Made by a program: the position numbers and the translations under genes
Source: Candidatus Binatia bacterium
GTDB lineage: Bacteria; Desulfobacterota; Binatia; UBA12015
Direction: 5' to 3'
Assembly (NCBI GenBank): GCA_029248525.1
Contig: JAQWJE010000043.1
Location: forward strand, 124,001-188,000
Length of the DNA stretch: 64,000 bases
Notes under the pieces: model-generated
The model's input: only the letters and a program-made list of their open reading frames with translations
Told to the model about the DNA's origin: nothing
Databases searched by the model: none
Part shown: positions 52,713-59,517 of the stretch, in pieces
How the letters are laid out: each line of letters starts with the position of its first letter
Position numbering within the stretch: position 1 is the first letter of the stretch

Positions 52713-52755
52713 AGACGGCAGGAAACATGAAGGCCCTTTTTGCCCAAGCGGCGCT
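52713..52755 (+). repeat. Dispersed repeat E, copy 1
   Basis: GACGGCAGG, then AAGGCCCTTTTT and GCCCAAGC; a close copy is at 54075-54117, on either side of the enoyl-CoA hydratase gene. Confidence 0.7.
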
Positions 52756-52800
52756 CTGTTCGTGAAGCCGAATCCCGCCACCAGCAGTCTCCGACTCGCC

Positions 52801-52923
52801 TTCCCGCCCGCGGCGAAGCCCTTTAGCGCGCCGAGATCGATCTGCACCCGGGATCGCAGTTTTGCTTAAAATCTCGAGCCGGGGATCAATCTCCTGCCGC
52901 GGGGGGTGAGGGGAAAGCGGCAC
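52801..52923 (+). repeat. Dispersed repeats D (copy 1) and C (copy 2) joined
   Basis: CCCGCGGCGAAGCCCTTT (repeat D; second copy near 55385-55413) runs directly into GATCTGCACCCGGGATCGC (repeat C; first copy at 48908). The two modules occur apart elsewhere, so the blocks have been shuffled. Confidence 0.7.
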
Positions 52924-53036
52924 CCCTGGCCTCGCCGGGCGCCCTGCTCTCCTGTGACCGTGGTGTGACCGGTTTTGCCACCAGGACCCCCACCGCTTGT
53001 GCCCGCGGTGTGCCAAACTGGGGATAGCTCCAGACC

Positions 53037-53098
53037 ACGCACGAACAGAAAGCTCCCGGGATTTCTGGCCCGGAAGCCTTCTGCTTGTGGTCGTGCGT
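53037..53098. repeat. Imperfect inverted repeat (CGCACGA ... TCGTGCG)
   Basis: Outer arms of 7 bp, inner CAGAA/TTCTG and CCGGG/CCCGG, with small bulges between them. It could be a bidirectional terminator-like hairpin or an element end. Confidence 0.5.
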
Positions 53099-53182
53099 TA
53101 TGTCGAGTGATGTCCCGTATCAGGCCGCAATGAAGATCTGATGCAAACGATTCGAAATCGGCATGGCAGGCTGCCCCCTATG

Positions 53183-53219
53183 CTTGGCTCTGGCTTGGCT
53201 TCGGCTTGGCTTCGGCTTG
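53183..53219 (+). repeat. Short tandem repeat (GGCTTGGCTTC)n
   Basis: About three imperfect 11-base units just downstream of the enoyl-CoA hydratase gene; no coding frame is supported. Confidence 0.5.
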
Positions 53220-53272
53220 ACCCCGGTTTCTGTTCACCCACACGCACGGCCAACTTGAGCATCGTGCCCCAC

Positions 53273-54058
53273 TCACGACCCCGAAACGAAGGCCTTCATC
53301 CGGTCGCGGAACTCGGAGCTCGACGAACACATCAGCTGATTTCGGTTCTCGATCGCCATCGCGGCTTCGAGCGAGGGTGCATCGATGCTCAGATTGAGCC
53401 CTTCCTTCGTCATGCGAAGACCGATCCGCGACGTCGCCAACATTTCGTCGATATAGGACGCGGCCGCCTGCTCAAGTTGGTCGTCGGGGACGACCTCCGA
53501 GACGAGTCCGGTCCTCAGAGCGCGCTCGGCATGGAGGAAGCGCCCGGTCAGCATCAACTCCGAAGCGATCGACGTGCCGACGAGCCTCGGCAGAAAGTAG
53601 CTGCATCCCATGTCGCACGCGGAAAGTCCGAGCTTGATGTAGGCCGCGTTCATCTTCGCACTCTCGCCGGCAATGCGGATGTCGGAGGCCATCACGAAGG
53701 AAAAGCCGCCGCCGCACGCCGCTCCATGGACCAGAGACACGATCGGCTGTGGGCAGCGCCTCATCCGGAGATAGACCTCCGCAAGGTACCCCTGAAAGCC
53801 CATACCAGCCCCGAACGGCGCGGACTGCCCTCTCCCGTCTCCACCCGCCTCTTTGATGTCGAGCCCGGCACAGAACGATTTGCCGGCGCCGCGCAGAACC
53901 ACGATGCGAGTCGATTCGTCTTCGCAGAGCGAGCCAAAGTAGTCGCGCAGCTCATCGACCATGGCGATGTTGATCGCGTTTCGCCTCTCGGGACGATTGA
54001 AGGTCAGCCAGTCTACGGCACCGCGTTTCTCGATGAGGAAGGTCGTGTAATCGGCCAT
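53273..54058 (-). CDS. Enoyl-CoA hydratase/isomerase family (crotonase fold)
   Basis: A 261-residue soluble protein. FNRPERRNAINIAMVDEL starts the fold; GAGKSFCAGLDIKEAG is the first oxyanion-hole loop. IVSLVHGAACGGGFSFVMASDIRIAGESAKMNAAYIKLGLSACDMG is the crotonase signature. The usual catalytic Glu (as in GxxPxxGG-x-Glu of hydratases) is not clearly present in that last segment, so isomerase, hydrolase or decarboxylase activity on an acyl-CoA is equally possible. Placed by the acyl-CoA dehydrogenase-like gene (divergent), it suggests CoA-ester catabolism. Confidence 0.88.
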   Translation of the reverse strand: MADYTTFLIEKRGAVDWLTFNRPERRNAINIAMVDELRDYFGSLCEDESTRIVVLRGAGKSFCAGLDIKEAGGDGRGQSAPFGAGMGFQGYLAEVYLRMRRCPQPIVSLVHGAACGGGFSFVMASDIRIAGESAKMNAAYIKLGLSACDMGCSYFLPRLVGTSIASELMLTGRFLHAERALRTGLVSEVVPDDQLEQAAASYIDEMLATSRIGLRMTKEGLNLSIDAPSLEAAMAIENRNQLMCSSSSEFRDRMKAFVSGS

Positions 54059-54074
54059 GCCGGGACCCTACGAG

Positions 54075-54117
54075 ATGACGGCAGGCGACATCAAGGCCCT
54101 TTTTCGCCCAAGCTGCG
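54075..54117 (+). repeat. Dispersed repeat E, copy 2
   Basis: Same order of motifs as at 52713-52755 (GACGGCAGG, AAGGCCCTTTTT, GCCCAAGC), located between the divergent enoyl-CoA hydratase and acyl-CoA dehydrogenase-like genes. Confidence 0.7.
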
Positions 54118-54211
54118 TCTAGCCGTCAACTCCCCATGTCTCGGGGGAGGCTTCCGCCGCCCTACCCGCCGCTTTCTGGCCGAGACGATCTGTCTGCGCT
54201 AAGCCAAACTC

Positions 54212-55345
54212 ATGACCACGAATCCTCCGAGTGCCGAAGACTGCCTGCGCGTTGCCAGCGAGCGCCGCGAAGAATTGTACGACCGGGCAGCGGCGACCGA
54301 AGCGGCCGGAAGGCTTCCGGAAGATCTCGCCGAAAGCCTGTCCGCCGAGGGCTTCTACGGACTCTGGGCACCCAGGGATGTCGGCGGCACCGAGGCCCCT
54401 CCCGCAGATGCGATGCGGGTGATCGAGACGCTTGCGGAGGGAGACGCCTCGGTCGCGTGGTGCGTTTTCATCGGCATCACCTCGACGCTGCCGCTCTCGT
54501 CACTTTCCGAAAATGCGCGGCGCGAGATTTTCGCCTCGCCTCGGGCCCGACTGGCGGGCGTCTTCGAACCCTCAGGTACGGCCGAGCCCTGCGACGGCGG
54601 CTTCCGGATCAGCGGCACATGGGCCTTCGGGTCCGGGTCGTGGAATGCTGACTGGATCGGCGTCGGCACGATGGTTCCCGGAGAGACCAGCGGTCCCCGC
54701 TATGCCTTCCTGCGACGCGAGGATGTCGAATTGCTGGAAACCTGGGATGTCATCGGTCTTTGCGGCACCGGCAGCACGCACTTTCGCGCGGAAGACGTTT
54801 TCGTCCCGGAAGAGCATACCCTGCCCCTTCTCGACTCCGGGCAAATCGATACGCCGCTCTACCGCTTCTCGCGTTTCACCATGCTCGGCATGAGCCTCGG
54901 CGCGATTGCGCTCGGGCTCGCACGGGCCTCCTTGAGCACCTTTGCCACGCTTGCCGCAGATCCAGCACCCAGGCCATTGGCTGCGCGCAAGGAAGTCCAG
55001 ATGTCGGTCGGCAAGGAAGAAACCCGCCTGCGCGCCGCGCGCGCCCTCTTCTACTCTTCCGTCGACGATGCATGGGAAACAGCTTGCGCAGGCGAGGCGC
55101 CGACCGTCGACCAACGCACCGAGATTCGCATAGCGACCTGCAACGCCGTGGAAACCTGCTGCGAAGTCACCGAGGCCCTGTTCCGGCTTGGCGGCAGTCG
55201 CAGCCTCTACCGCAGCTCGCCCCTGCAACGACACCTGCGCGATGCCCAGGCCATGGCCCAACACCTGATGGCCCGCCCCAAATTCCTCGGTGTCGCAGGC
55301 CGGCGCAGCCTGGGCGTGGACCTGGGCGACACGACGTTCGTCTGA
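54212..55345 (+). CDS. Acyl-CoA dehydrogenase-fold flavoprotein (HsaA/HpaB-type group D monooxygenase-like)
   Basis: A 377-residue protein with the acyl-CoA dehydrogenase fold. The N-terminal helices read LPEDLAESLSAEGFYGLWAPRDVGGTE. The beta domain has GVFEPSGTAEPCDGGFRISGTWAFGSGSWNADWI and WDVIGLCGTGSTHFRAEDVFVPEEHT. The C-terminal helices contain RLGGSRSLYRSSPLQRHLRDAQAMAQH. The GSTHF and SPLQRHLRD patterns are those of flavin-dependent monooxygenases/sulfur-acting relatives rather than true fatty acyl-CoA dehydrogenases, and a canonical catalytic Glu is not evident. It probably uses reduced flavin from a partner reductase. Substrate unknown. Confidence 0.82.
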   Translation: MTTNPPSAEDCLRVASERREELYDRAAATEAAGRLPEDLAESLSAEGFYGLWAPRDVGGTEAPPADAMRVIETLAEGDASVAWCVFIGITSTLPLSSLSENARREIFASPRARLAGVFEPSGTAEPCDGGFRISGTWAFGSGSWNADWIGVGTMVPGETSGPRYAFLRREDVELLETWDVIGLCGTGSTHFRAEDVFVPEEHTLPLLDSGQIDTPLYRFSRFTMLGMSLGAIALGLARASLSTFATLAADPAPRPLAARKEVQMSVGKEETRLRAARALFYSSVDDAWETACAGEAPTVDQRTEIRIATCNAVETCCEVTEALFRLGGSRSLYRSSPLQRHLRDAQAMAQHLMARPKFLGVAGRRSLGVDLGDTTFV

Positions 55346-55716
55346 CCGTGGACGGCTCGATGGGAGCGTTTCCCGCTATTCGCGCCCGCGGCGAAGCCCT
55401 TTGGCGCGCTGAGAGATATCCATCCCTGTAATCGCTCCAGATGCCCTCTCTACCTTCAAACGCGATCACGCCATGCATTTACTGGAGGCAAGCCCCGCGT
55501 TCCGGGATCCCTTCTTGCGAGGCCTCAGACCTTCGGATCGGAGGGCCGGGAGTTCGAGTCTCTCCGAGACCTTTGCGAGAGGGCGTGAGAAGTACGGAAT
55601 TCCCGATGCCGGGCCGGGGTTGACCTCAGGGTCGATCGTGCGTCAAAACGATAGCCCATGTTGTCCATGATCGTGTCTCGTTCCTCACCGTTCCACAGAT
55701 GTGGAAGAGAAAAATT
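55346..55716 (+). other. Intergenic region with repeat D copy 2 and the second 141-base unit
   Basis: No gene supported. CCGCGGCGAAGCCCTTT at about 55386-55402 repeats the D module of 52801, immediately followed by the 141-base unit at 55431-55571. The remainder up to the patatin-like gene shows nothing recognisable. Confidence 0.5.
55431..55571 (+). repeat. 141-base repeat unit ending in tRNA-Arg 3' fragment, copy 2
   Basis: Same length and order as 49051-49191: ATCGCTCCAGATGC, TTTACTGGAGGCAAGCCCC, then CTTCGGATCGGAGGGCCGGG and GTTCGAGTCTCTCCG (55531-55566). The acceptor end has mutated (GAGACC instead of GGCGCG). Third tRNA-derived scar. Confidence 0.8.
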
Positions 55717-56976
55717 ATGACCCAATCGGCCGATCCAAAACGTCGAGAGCACTTTGGTCTATGGATGCTTCTCTCCTTCGTGCTGGGGGTTGGCTCGGTC
55801 CTGGCCTTGGTCGCGTTGATTTATATGGCGGCCATCACGTTCAACACCGATGGGCGCCTCCCTCCCCGCCAAATACTCGCCGAGAGTGAGCTCAAAACCG
55901 AGCGCGAGGCGACGCTCACCCGCGCGCGAGAGCACAAACGCAAATCGACAAAAGCGCTCGTGGAGCGAATGCATCAGCGGCAGCTCAAGGACCCTGACGC
56001 CACGATGGATTTCCTCGTCCTCTCGGGTGGCGGCGAGAACGGGGCCTTTGGTGCGGGCTTTCTGGTCGGCTGGTCCAGCCTCTCGGAAGAGGCTGAAGCA
56101 ATGCCGGCATTCGATGGTGTCACGGGCGTCAGCGCCGGATCGTTTATTGCGCCCTTCGCCTATCTGGGAACTCCGACGAGCCTGGCAAAGATCGACCATT
56201 TTTTTCGCAACCCCGGCAAGGACTGGCTCGAGTTACGTGGCCATCTCTACTTCTCCCCCGAGAATATGAGTCTGGCGAAAATCCCCGGCCTGGAGCGAGC
56301 CCTGCGGGAAGCAATATCGATGTCCTTCGGCAAGGAGATTGTTGCCGCAACGACACCCGGACGGCTACTCCTGATCCAGGCGAGCAATTTGGATCAGGCC
56401 GTTCCTCAAATCTTCGACCTCAACCAGACGGCAAAAGACTCTGTCGCCAGCGGGGATTTTGATCCCATGATCGAAATCCTTCTGGCTTCATCGGCCATTC
56501 CGGGGCTCTTCCCGCCCCGCGAAATCGGTGGTTCCCTGTTTGTCGACGGCGGTGTGGTGGGGAATTTCTATTCAGGAGGCCACGCGTCGGAACCAGACCT
56601 CACGTTTGGCGGAATTTGGAAGCGAGAATATCCGGAGCGGCCCATCCCGAAAACTCGTTATTGGGTGATCCTCAATGGGAATTTGCGCGAGTCCCCCAAA
56701 ACGAGCGGCGGCAGCTGGCCGGATATCGCTTCCCGGAGCCTCGCTGTCTCGGTGGGGTCGTCGGAGGTTGTGGCGCTGCGGGAACTATATGCCCTCGCCG
56801 AGCTGACCAATCGGCGCGGGCTGGGCGAAGTCGAGGTTCGGTGGGTCGCCATCGAGGAGCCATTGAAAGAGTCGATCTTTCCGACCCTCTTTGATCGAGC
56901 CCAGATGCGCCGCTTGTCAGATTTGGGCAGGCGCGTTGGCGCCGATCCAAAATCCTGGAATCTCGAAGCCCCTTAG
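55717..56976 (+). CDS. Patatin-like phospholipase, membrane-anchored
   Basis: A 419-residue protein. I prefer ATG 55717 with GGAAGAG seven bases upstream; ATG 55699 adds six residues. A single N-terminal helix (MLLSFVLGVGSVLALVALIYMAAI) anchors it. The patatin domain has FLVLSGGGENGAFGAGFLVGW (oxyanion GGGxNGA), nucleophile GVSAG (Ser about 140) and the dyad Asp in FVDGGVVGN. These define a Ser-Asp lipid acyl hydrolase (phospholipase A2-like). The topology suggests the enzyme faces the periplasm. It adds to the set of exported lipolytic enzymes in this window. Confidence 0.9.
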   Translation: MTQSADPKRREHFGLWMLLSFVLGVGSVLALVALIYMAAITFNTDGRLPPRQILAESELKTEREATLTRAREHKRKSTKALVERMHQRQLKDPDATMDFLVLSGGGENGAFGAGFLVGWSSLSEEAEAMPAFDGVTGVSAGSFIAPFAYLGTPTSLAKIDHFFRNPGKDWLELRGHLYFSPENMSLAKIPGLERALREAISMSFGKEIVAATTPGRLLLIQASNLDQAVPQIFDLNQTAKDSVASGDFDPMIEILLASSAIPGLFPPREIGGSLFVDGGVVGNFYSGGHASEPDLTFGGIWKREYPERPIPKTRYWVILNGNLRESPKTSGGSWPDIASRSLAVSVGSSEVVALRELYALAELTNRRGLGEVEVRWVAIEEPLKESIFPTLFDRAQMRRLSDLGRRVGADPKSWNLEAP

Positions 56977-57001
56977 CGGCCGCTTTCCGGCCGTGGTTAA
57001 A

Positions 57002-58231
57002 TCAGGGAACCTCCCGGAGATTGAGTTTGAATCCGTTCTGAATCCTCTGCCACTGCGTGGTCAGCTCGTAGCTATCGCCACACGTTTCCATCCTCAAGGT
57101 CATTTCGTCCTCGGTCGCCGCGTCAAGCTGAGCGAAGGCCTTGAACTGGAATCGCCAAAATCCTTCCGGGCGACGCGACATCTGCGTCAGCCCGATTCCA
57201 TCACGGATCCCCGGTGAAGTTCTGGCAAGACGATCTTTGAAGAGATTCTTTCGCCCCTTGCGCTCCAGATCGCCGGGAAGCAACTCGCCCTCATAAATCA
57301 GACCGTTGACGTTACTCAGCGAGATCCGGAAATCGCAGAGGACAGGATCGTAAGGCTCCGCCGGGAAGAACCCTGCCTTCAGATAAAGCATGTCGAGCCG
57401 GGCCGGGTTTCGGACCAATCGAATCCGCGAGGGACATGGGTGGTTACACACAGCCACGAAATCACCCGGCGTCTCCGATGGCGTAATCGTCGGGGTCGGT
57501 GCCGTTGGCGTCGGCGTTGGTGTCGGCGTTGGCGTCGGTGTTGGCGTCGGTGTCGGCGTCGGTGTTGGTGTGGGTGTGGGTGTGGGTGTGGGTGTGGGTG
57601 TGGGTGTGGGTGTGGGTGTGGGTGTGGGTGTCGGCGTTGGTGTGGGTGTCGGCGTGGGTGTCGGCGTTGGCGTGGGTGTCGGTGTGGGAGTGGGTGTCGC
57701 AGAGAAAGTACATCGGTTAAACCGACTGTTGCTGGTGTGCAGGACAGTAGAGCCGATGAACTGAGAGCATCCCTGACCGTTCTGAATGTCGATTTCGTTC
57801 TTGCCGTCGTCGTCGGTGCCTTCGTTCAACTCCCAGAAAGCCACCCCGTTCAGGACGACATTGCTGCCACCGAAGACGGCATCGCCGCTGCCCCCGCCTT
57901 CGTCATCGCCCTTGAAGAATATAGCGCCAATCGGATTCGTACCATCACCGATGCCACCATCACCCACCTGGATGCTGGTGTTATCGAAAAGCATGTTGGT
58001 ATCGCCCTCGATGCGGAAGATCGCGATGAGATCACTCGGGCCATCGATGAGAACATCGGAATTATTGAGCTTCCAATCGTTCCCACTGCGACGGACGCGA
58101 ATGAGGACCAGACCATCTCCGTTGGAGTCGGTGAAGGATTTGTTCGAGCCCGGATCAGCACTGCCCCCCTGGGGGACAAGCTCGATGACGTAGGGGACAA
58201 TCTCCGTGATATCGACGACGAAGACATCACA
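57002..58231 (-). CDS. Secreted repeat-linker protein with C-terminal HPCPSR domain; 5' end lost at a head-to-head junction
   Basis: The reading frame is coding-like from the stop at 57002 to about 58200-58240. Order on the protein: a beta-rich segment (VPYVIELVPQGGSADPG, SNGDGLVLIRVRR, IAIFRIEGDTNMLFDNTSIQVGDGGIG, VVLNGVAFWEL), a (TP)n linker of about 60 residues, then a domain of about 150 residues starting VCNHPCPSRIRL and containing GIRDGIGL and FWRFQFKAFAQL. The frame stays open to 58708, but that part is only the complement of the plus-strand gene (Arg-rich, no signal peptide). No start or signal peptide can be placed, so the gene appears truncated. The C-terminal domain is homologous to that of the neighbour at 58202-59140. 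Confidence 0.6.
   Translation of the reverse strand, partial: CDVFVVDITEIVPYVIELVPQGGSADPGSNKSFTDSNGDGLVLIRVRRSGNDWKLNNSDVLIDGPSDLIAIFRIEGDTNMLFDNTSIQVGDGGIGDGTNPIGAIFFKGDDEGGGSGDAVFGGSNVVLNGVAFWELNEGTDDDGKNEIDIQNGQGCSQFIGSTVLHTSNSRFNRCTFSATPTPTPTPTPTPTPTPTPTPTPTPTPTPTPTPTPTPTPTPTPTPTPTPTPTPTPTPTPTPTPTPTAPTPTITPSETPGDFVAVCNHPCPSRIRLVRNPARLDMLYLKAGFFPAEPYDPVLCDFRISLSNVNGLIYEGELLPGDLERKGRKNLFKDRLARTSPGIRDGIGLTQMSRRPEGFWRFQFKAFAQLDAATEDEMTLRMETCGDSYELTTQWQRIQNGFKLNLREVP
57498..57706 (-). repeat. (TP)n-coding microsatellite
   Basis: About 200 bases of 6- and 12-base units of the GGTGTGGGTGTC type on the plus strand, coding for alternating Thr-Pro on the minus strand. It is prone to length change and open in several frames on both strands. 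Confidence 0.9.
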
Positions 58232-59140
58232 AGCTCTGTGTTCAGCAACTACGTGATTGGCCAGTCTGCCTACGATATCGAAATTCCGGTCAGCAACAGT
58301 ACGGGCTCGAATGCATTCGTGCGAGGCTGGATCGACTGGAACGCTGATGGCAGCTTCGATGGCCTGGACGAAATGTCGAATTTGGTAGGGGTCAGCGCAG
58401 GAGAGTCGGCGGCAACGCTTACCTGGGCCATTCCTGCCAGCGCGACTTCCGGAACGTCGTTTGCGCGAATCCGTATCGCCAGTGATGACGGCGAGTTGAG
58501 CGTGGCCACGGGACCAGCATCCAACGGCGAAGTGGAAGATCTTGCGGTACCTGCAATTCAGGACCCGGCTCCGACACCAGCGCCTACACCGGAACCGACC
58601 CCGGAACCGACTCCGGAACCGACCCCGGAACCGACTCCGGAACCGACCCCGGCGCCCACCGTCGTTGCCACACCGGGACCGACTTCCTATGCGGCGATCT
58701 GCAACCATCCCTGCCCGTCAAGGGTTCGGTTCAAGCGAAACGCAGACGACTACCTCTACATCCGCGCGGGTCTCGACCTGCCCGCCGACTTCAACCCGTC
58801 CGTCTCGGAGTTCTTCGTGGAGATCCGCAGCGGCGGGGATCTCGTCTACTCCGGTACGCTGGAGGCCGGCGCGGTACCCAAGCGTGGACATCGTTGGCGC
58901 TATCTGGACCGCGATGCCCGGAAGGGCTCCGGGGCCAGAGACGGTATTTTCTACATGCTGCTGTCGATCAACCGCGATGGCGTCTGGCGGTGGTCGTTCA
59001 AGGCGTTTACCGACATGAGTGCTGCTGCCGACCCTAATATTCGGGTCACGCTTACCATTGATGGCACGGTGATCTACGACCGTGAGAAGGAATGGATGCA
59101 GCGATCCAACGGCTACGTCGGCGAACTCGGCCGCGGCTAG
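58202..59140 (+). CDS. Secreted GEVED-domain protein with C-terminal HPCPSR domain; 5' end missing
   Basis: Coding-like from about 58200. DIDDEDITSSVFSNYVIGQ, FVRGWIDWNADGSFDGLDE, FARIRIASDDGE and NGEVEDLAV form a GEVED domain (calcium-type adhesion/surface domain). A linker of PTPEPTPEP units follows, then AICNHPCPSRVRFKRN, KGSGARDGIF and WRWSFKAFTDM, homologous to the C-terminal domain on the opposite strand. GEVED proteins normally have a signal peptide and a long N-terminal part; here the frame further left is only the shadow of the minus-strand gene. The first in-frame Met after the junction is inside the domain. Interpreted as a 5'-truncated gene at a rearrangement. Confidence 0.6.
   Translation, partial: LRDIDDEDITSSVFSNYVIGQSAYDIEIPVSNSTGSNAFVRGWIDWNADGSFDGLDEMSNLVGVSAGESAATLTWAIPASATSGTSFARIRIASDDGELSVATGPASNGEVEDLAVPAIQDPAPTPAPTPEPTPEPTPEPTPEPTPEPTPAPTVVATPGPTSYAAICNHPCPSRVRFKRNADDYLYIRAGLDLPADFNPSVSEFFVEIRSGGDLVYSGTLEAGAVPKRGHRWRYLDRDARKGSGARDGIFYMLLSINRDGVWRWSFKAFTDMSAAADPNIRVTLTIDGTVIYDREKEWMQRSNGYVGELGRG
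58568..58663 (+). repeat. 12-base coding repeats (PTPE units)
   Basis: Tandem copies of CCGACCCCGGAA/CCGACTCCGGAA encode a Pro-Thr-Pro-Glu linker between the GEVED and HPCPSR domains. Confidence 0.8.
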
Positions 59141-59157
59141 CCTGAAACCGATACATC

Positions 59158-59199
59158 CCTGTGCGGGGAGCGCGGGGAATTCCGTGCTCCCCATACAGG
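59158..59199 (+). terminator. Hairpin after the GEVED protein gene
   Basis: CCTGT/ACAGG, GGGGAGC/GCTCCCC and CGG/CCG pair in register around GGAATT, 18 bases after the stop. No T-run follows. Confidence 0.55.
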
Positions 59200-59517
59200 C
59201 AGGTCTCTGGCACCTCGAGGTTCCGGCAAAGGCTCCGCCTCAACCACCGTCCTGCTCCTCGGGAGATTTTCCGAAACCCTTCCGCCCCTCGCCCCCCGTA
59301 ATCCGGGGCGATCGCGGTAACTGGACGTTCCGCTTTTTGGAAACATCTAGTTACCGGCGCACCAAGGGGCGCTTTAAAAACCGAGGCTTTTCAGCATTTT
59401 CAGTCCGGCACGGAGGTTGCATTTCGTTTCCCGCAGATCCATATCGGGTGCCTTTCCAGTCGGCGGCAAAAAAGCTCCGACCCGTGGAAAGTGCACCCCC
59501 AGAACGCGGGGGATACC
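59200..59517 (+). other. Leader/intergenic region before the large propeller gene
   Basis: No gene supported. The last 15 bases (GGGGGATACC) give a ribosome site for the ATG at 59518. The promoter is presumably here, but no clear hexamers stand out. Confidence 0.4.

Larger units (their letters stand above)
52518..53272. other. 755-base gene-free region rich in dispersed repeats
   Basis: No supported gene. It contains repeat E copy 1 (52713-52755), repeat D copy 1 (52801-52835), repeat C copy 2 (52839-52923), an imperfect inverted repeat with CGCACGA/TCGTGCG ends (53037-53098) and short GGCTTGGCTTC tandem units (about 53183-53219). The mix resembles degraded mobile-element or island-junction DNA. 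Confidence 0.5.

Noticed and set aside
57498-57706. Possible CRISPR-like array
   Set aside because: Units are 6-12 bases with no spacers; it is a coding microsatellite. No cas genes or spaced repeats anywhere in the window.
57390-57764. Plus-strand frames of GV repeats over the (TP)n tract
   Set aside because: Microsatellite DNA is open in all frames; only the minus frame joins domains on both sides.
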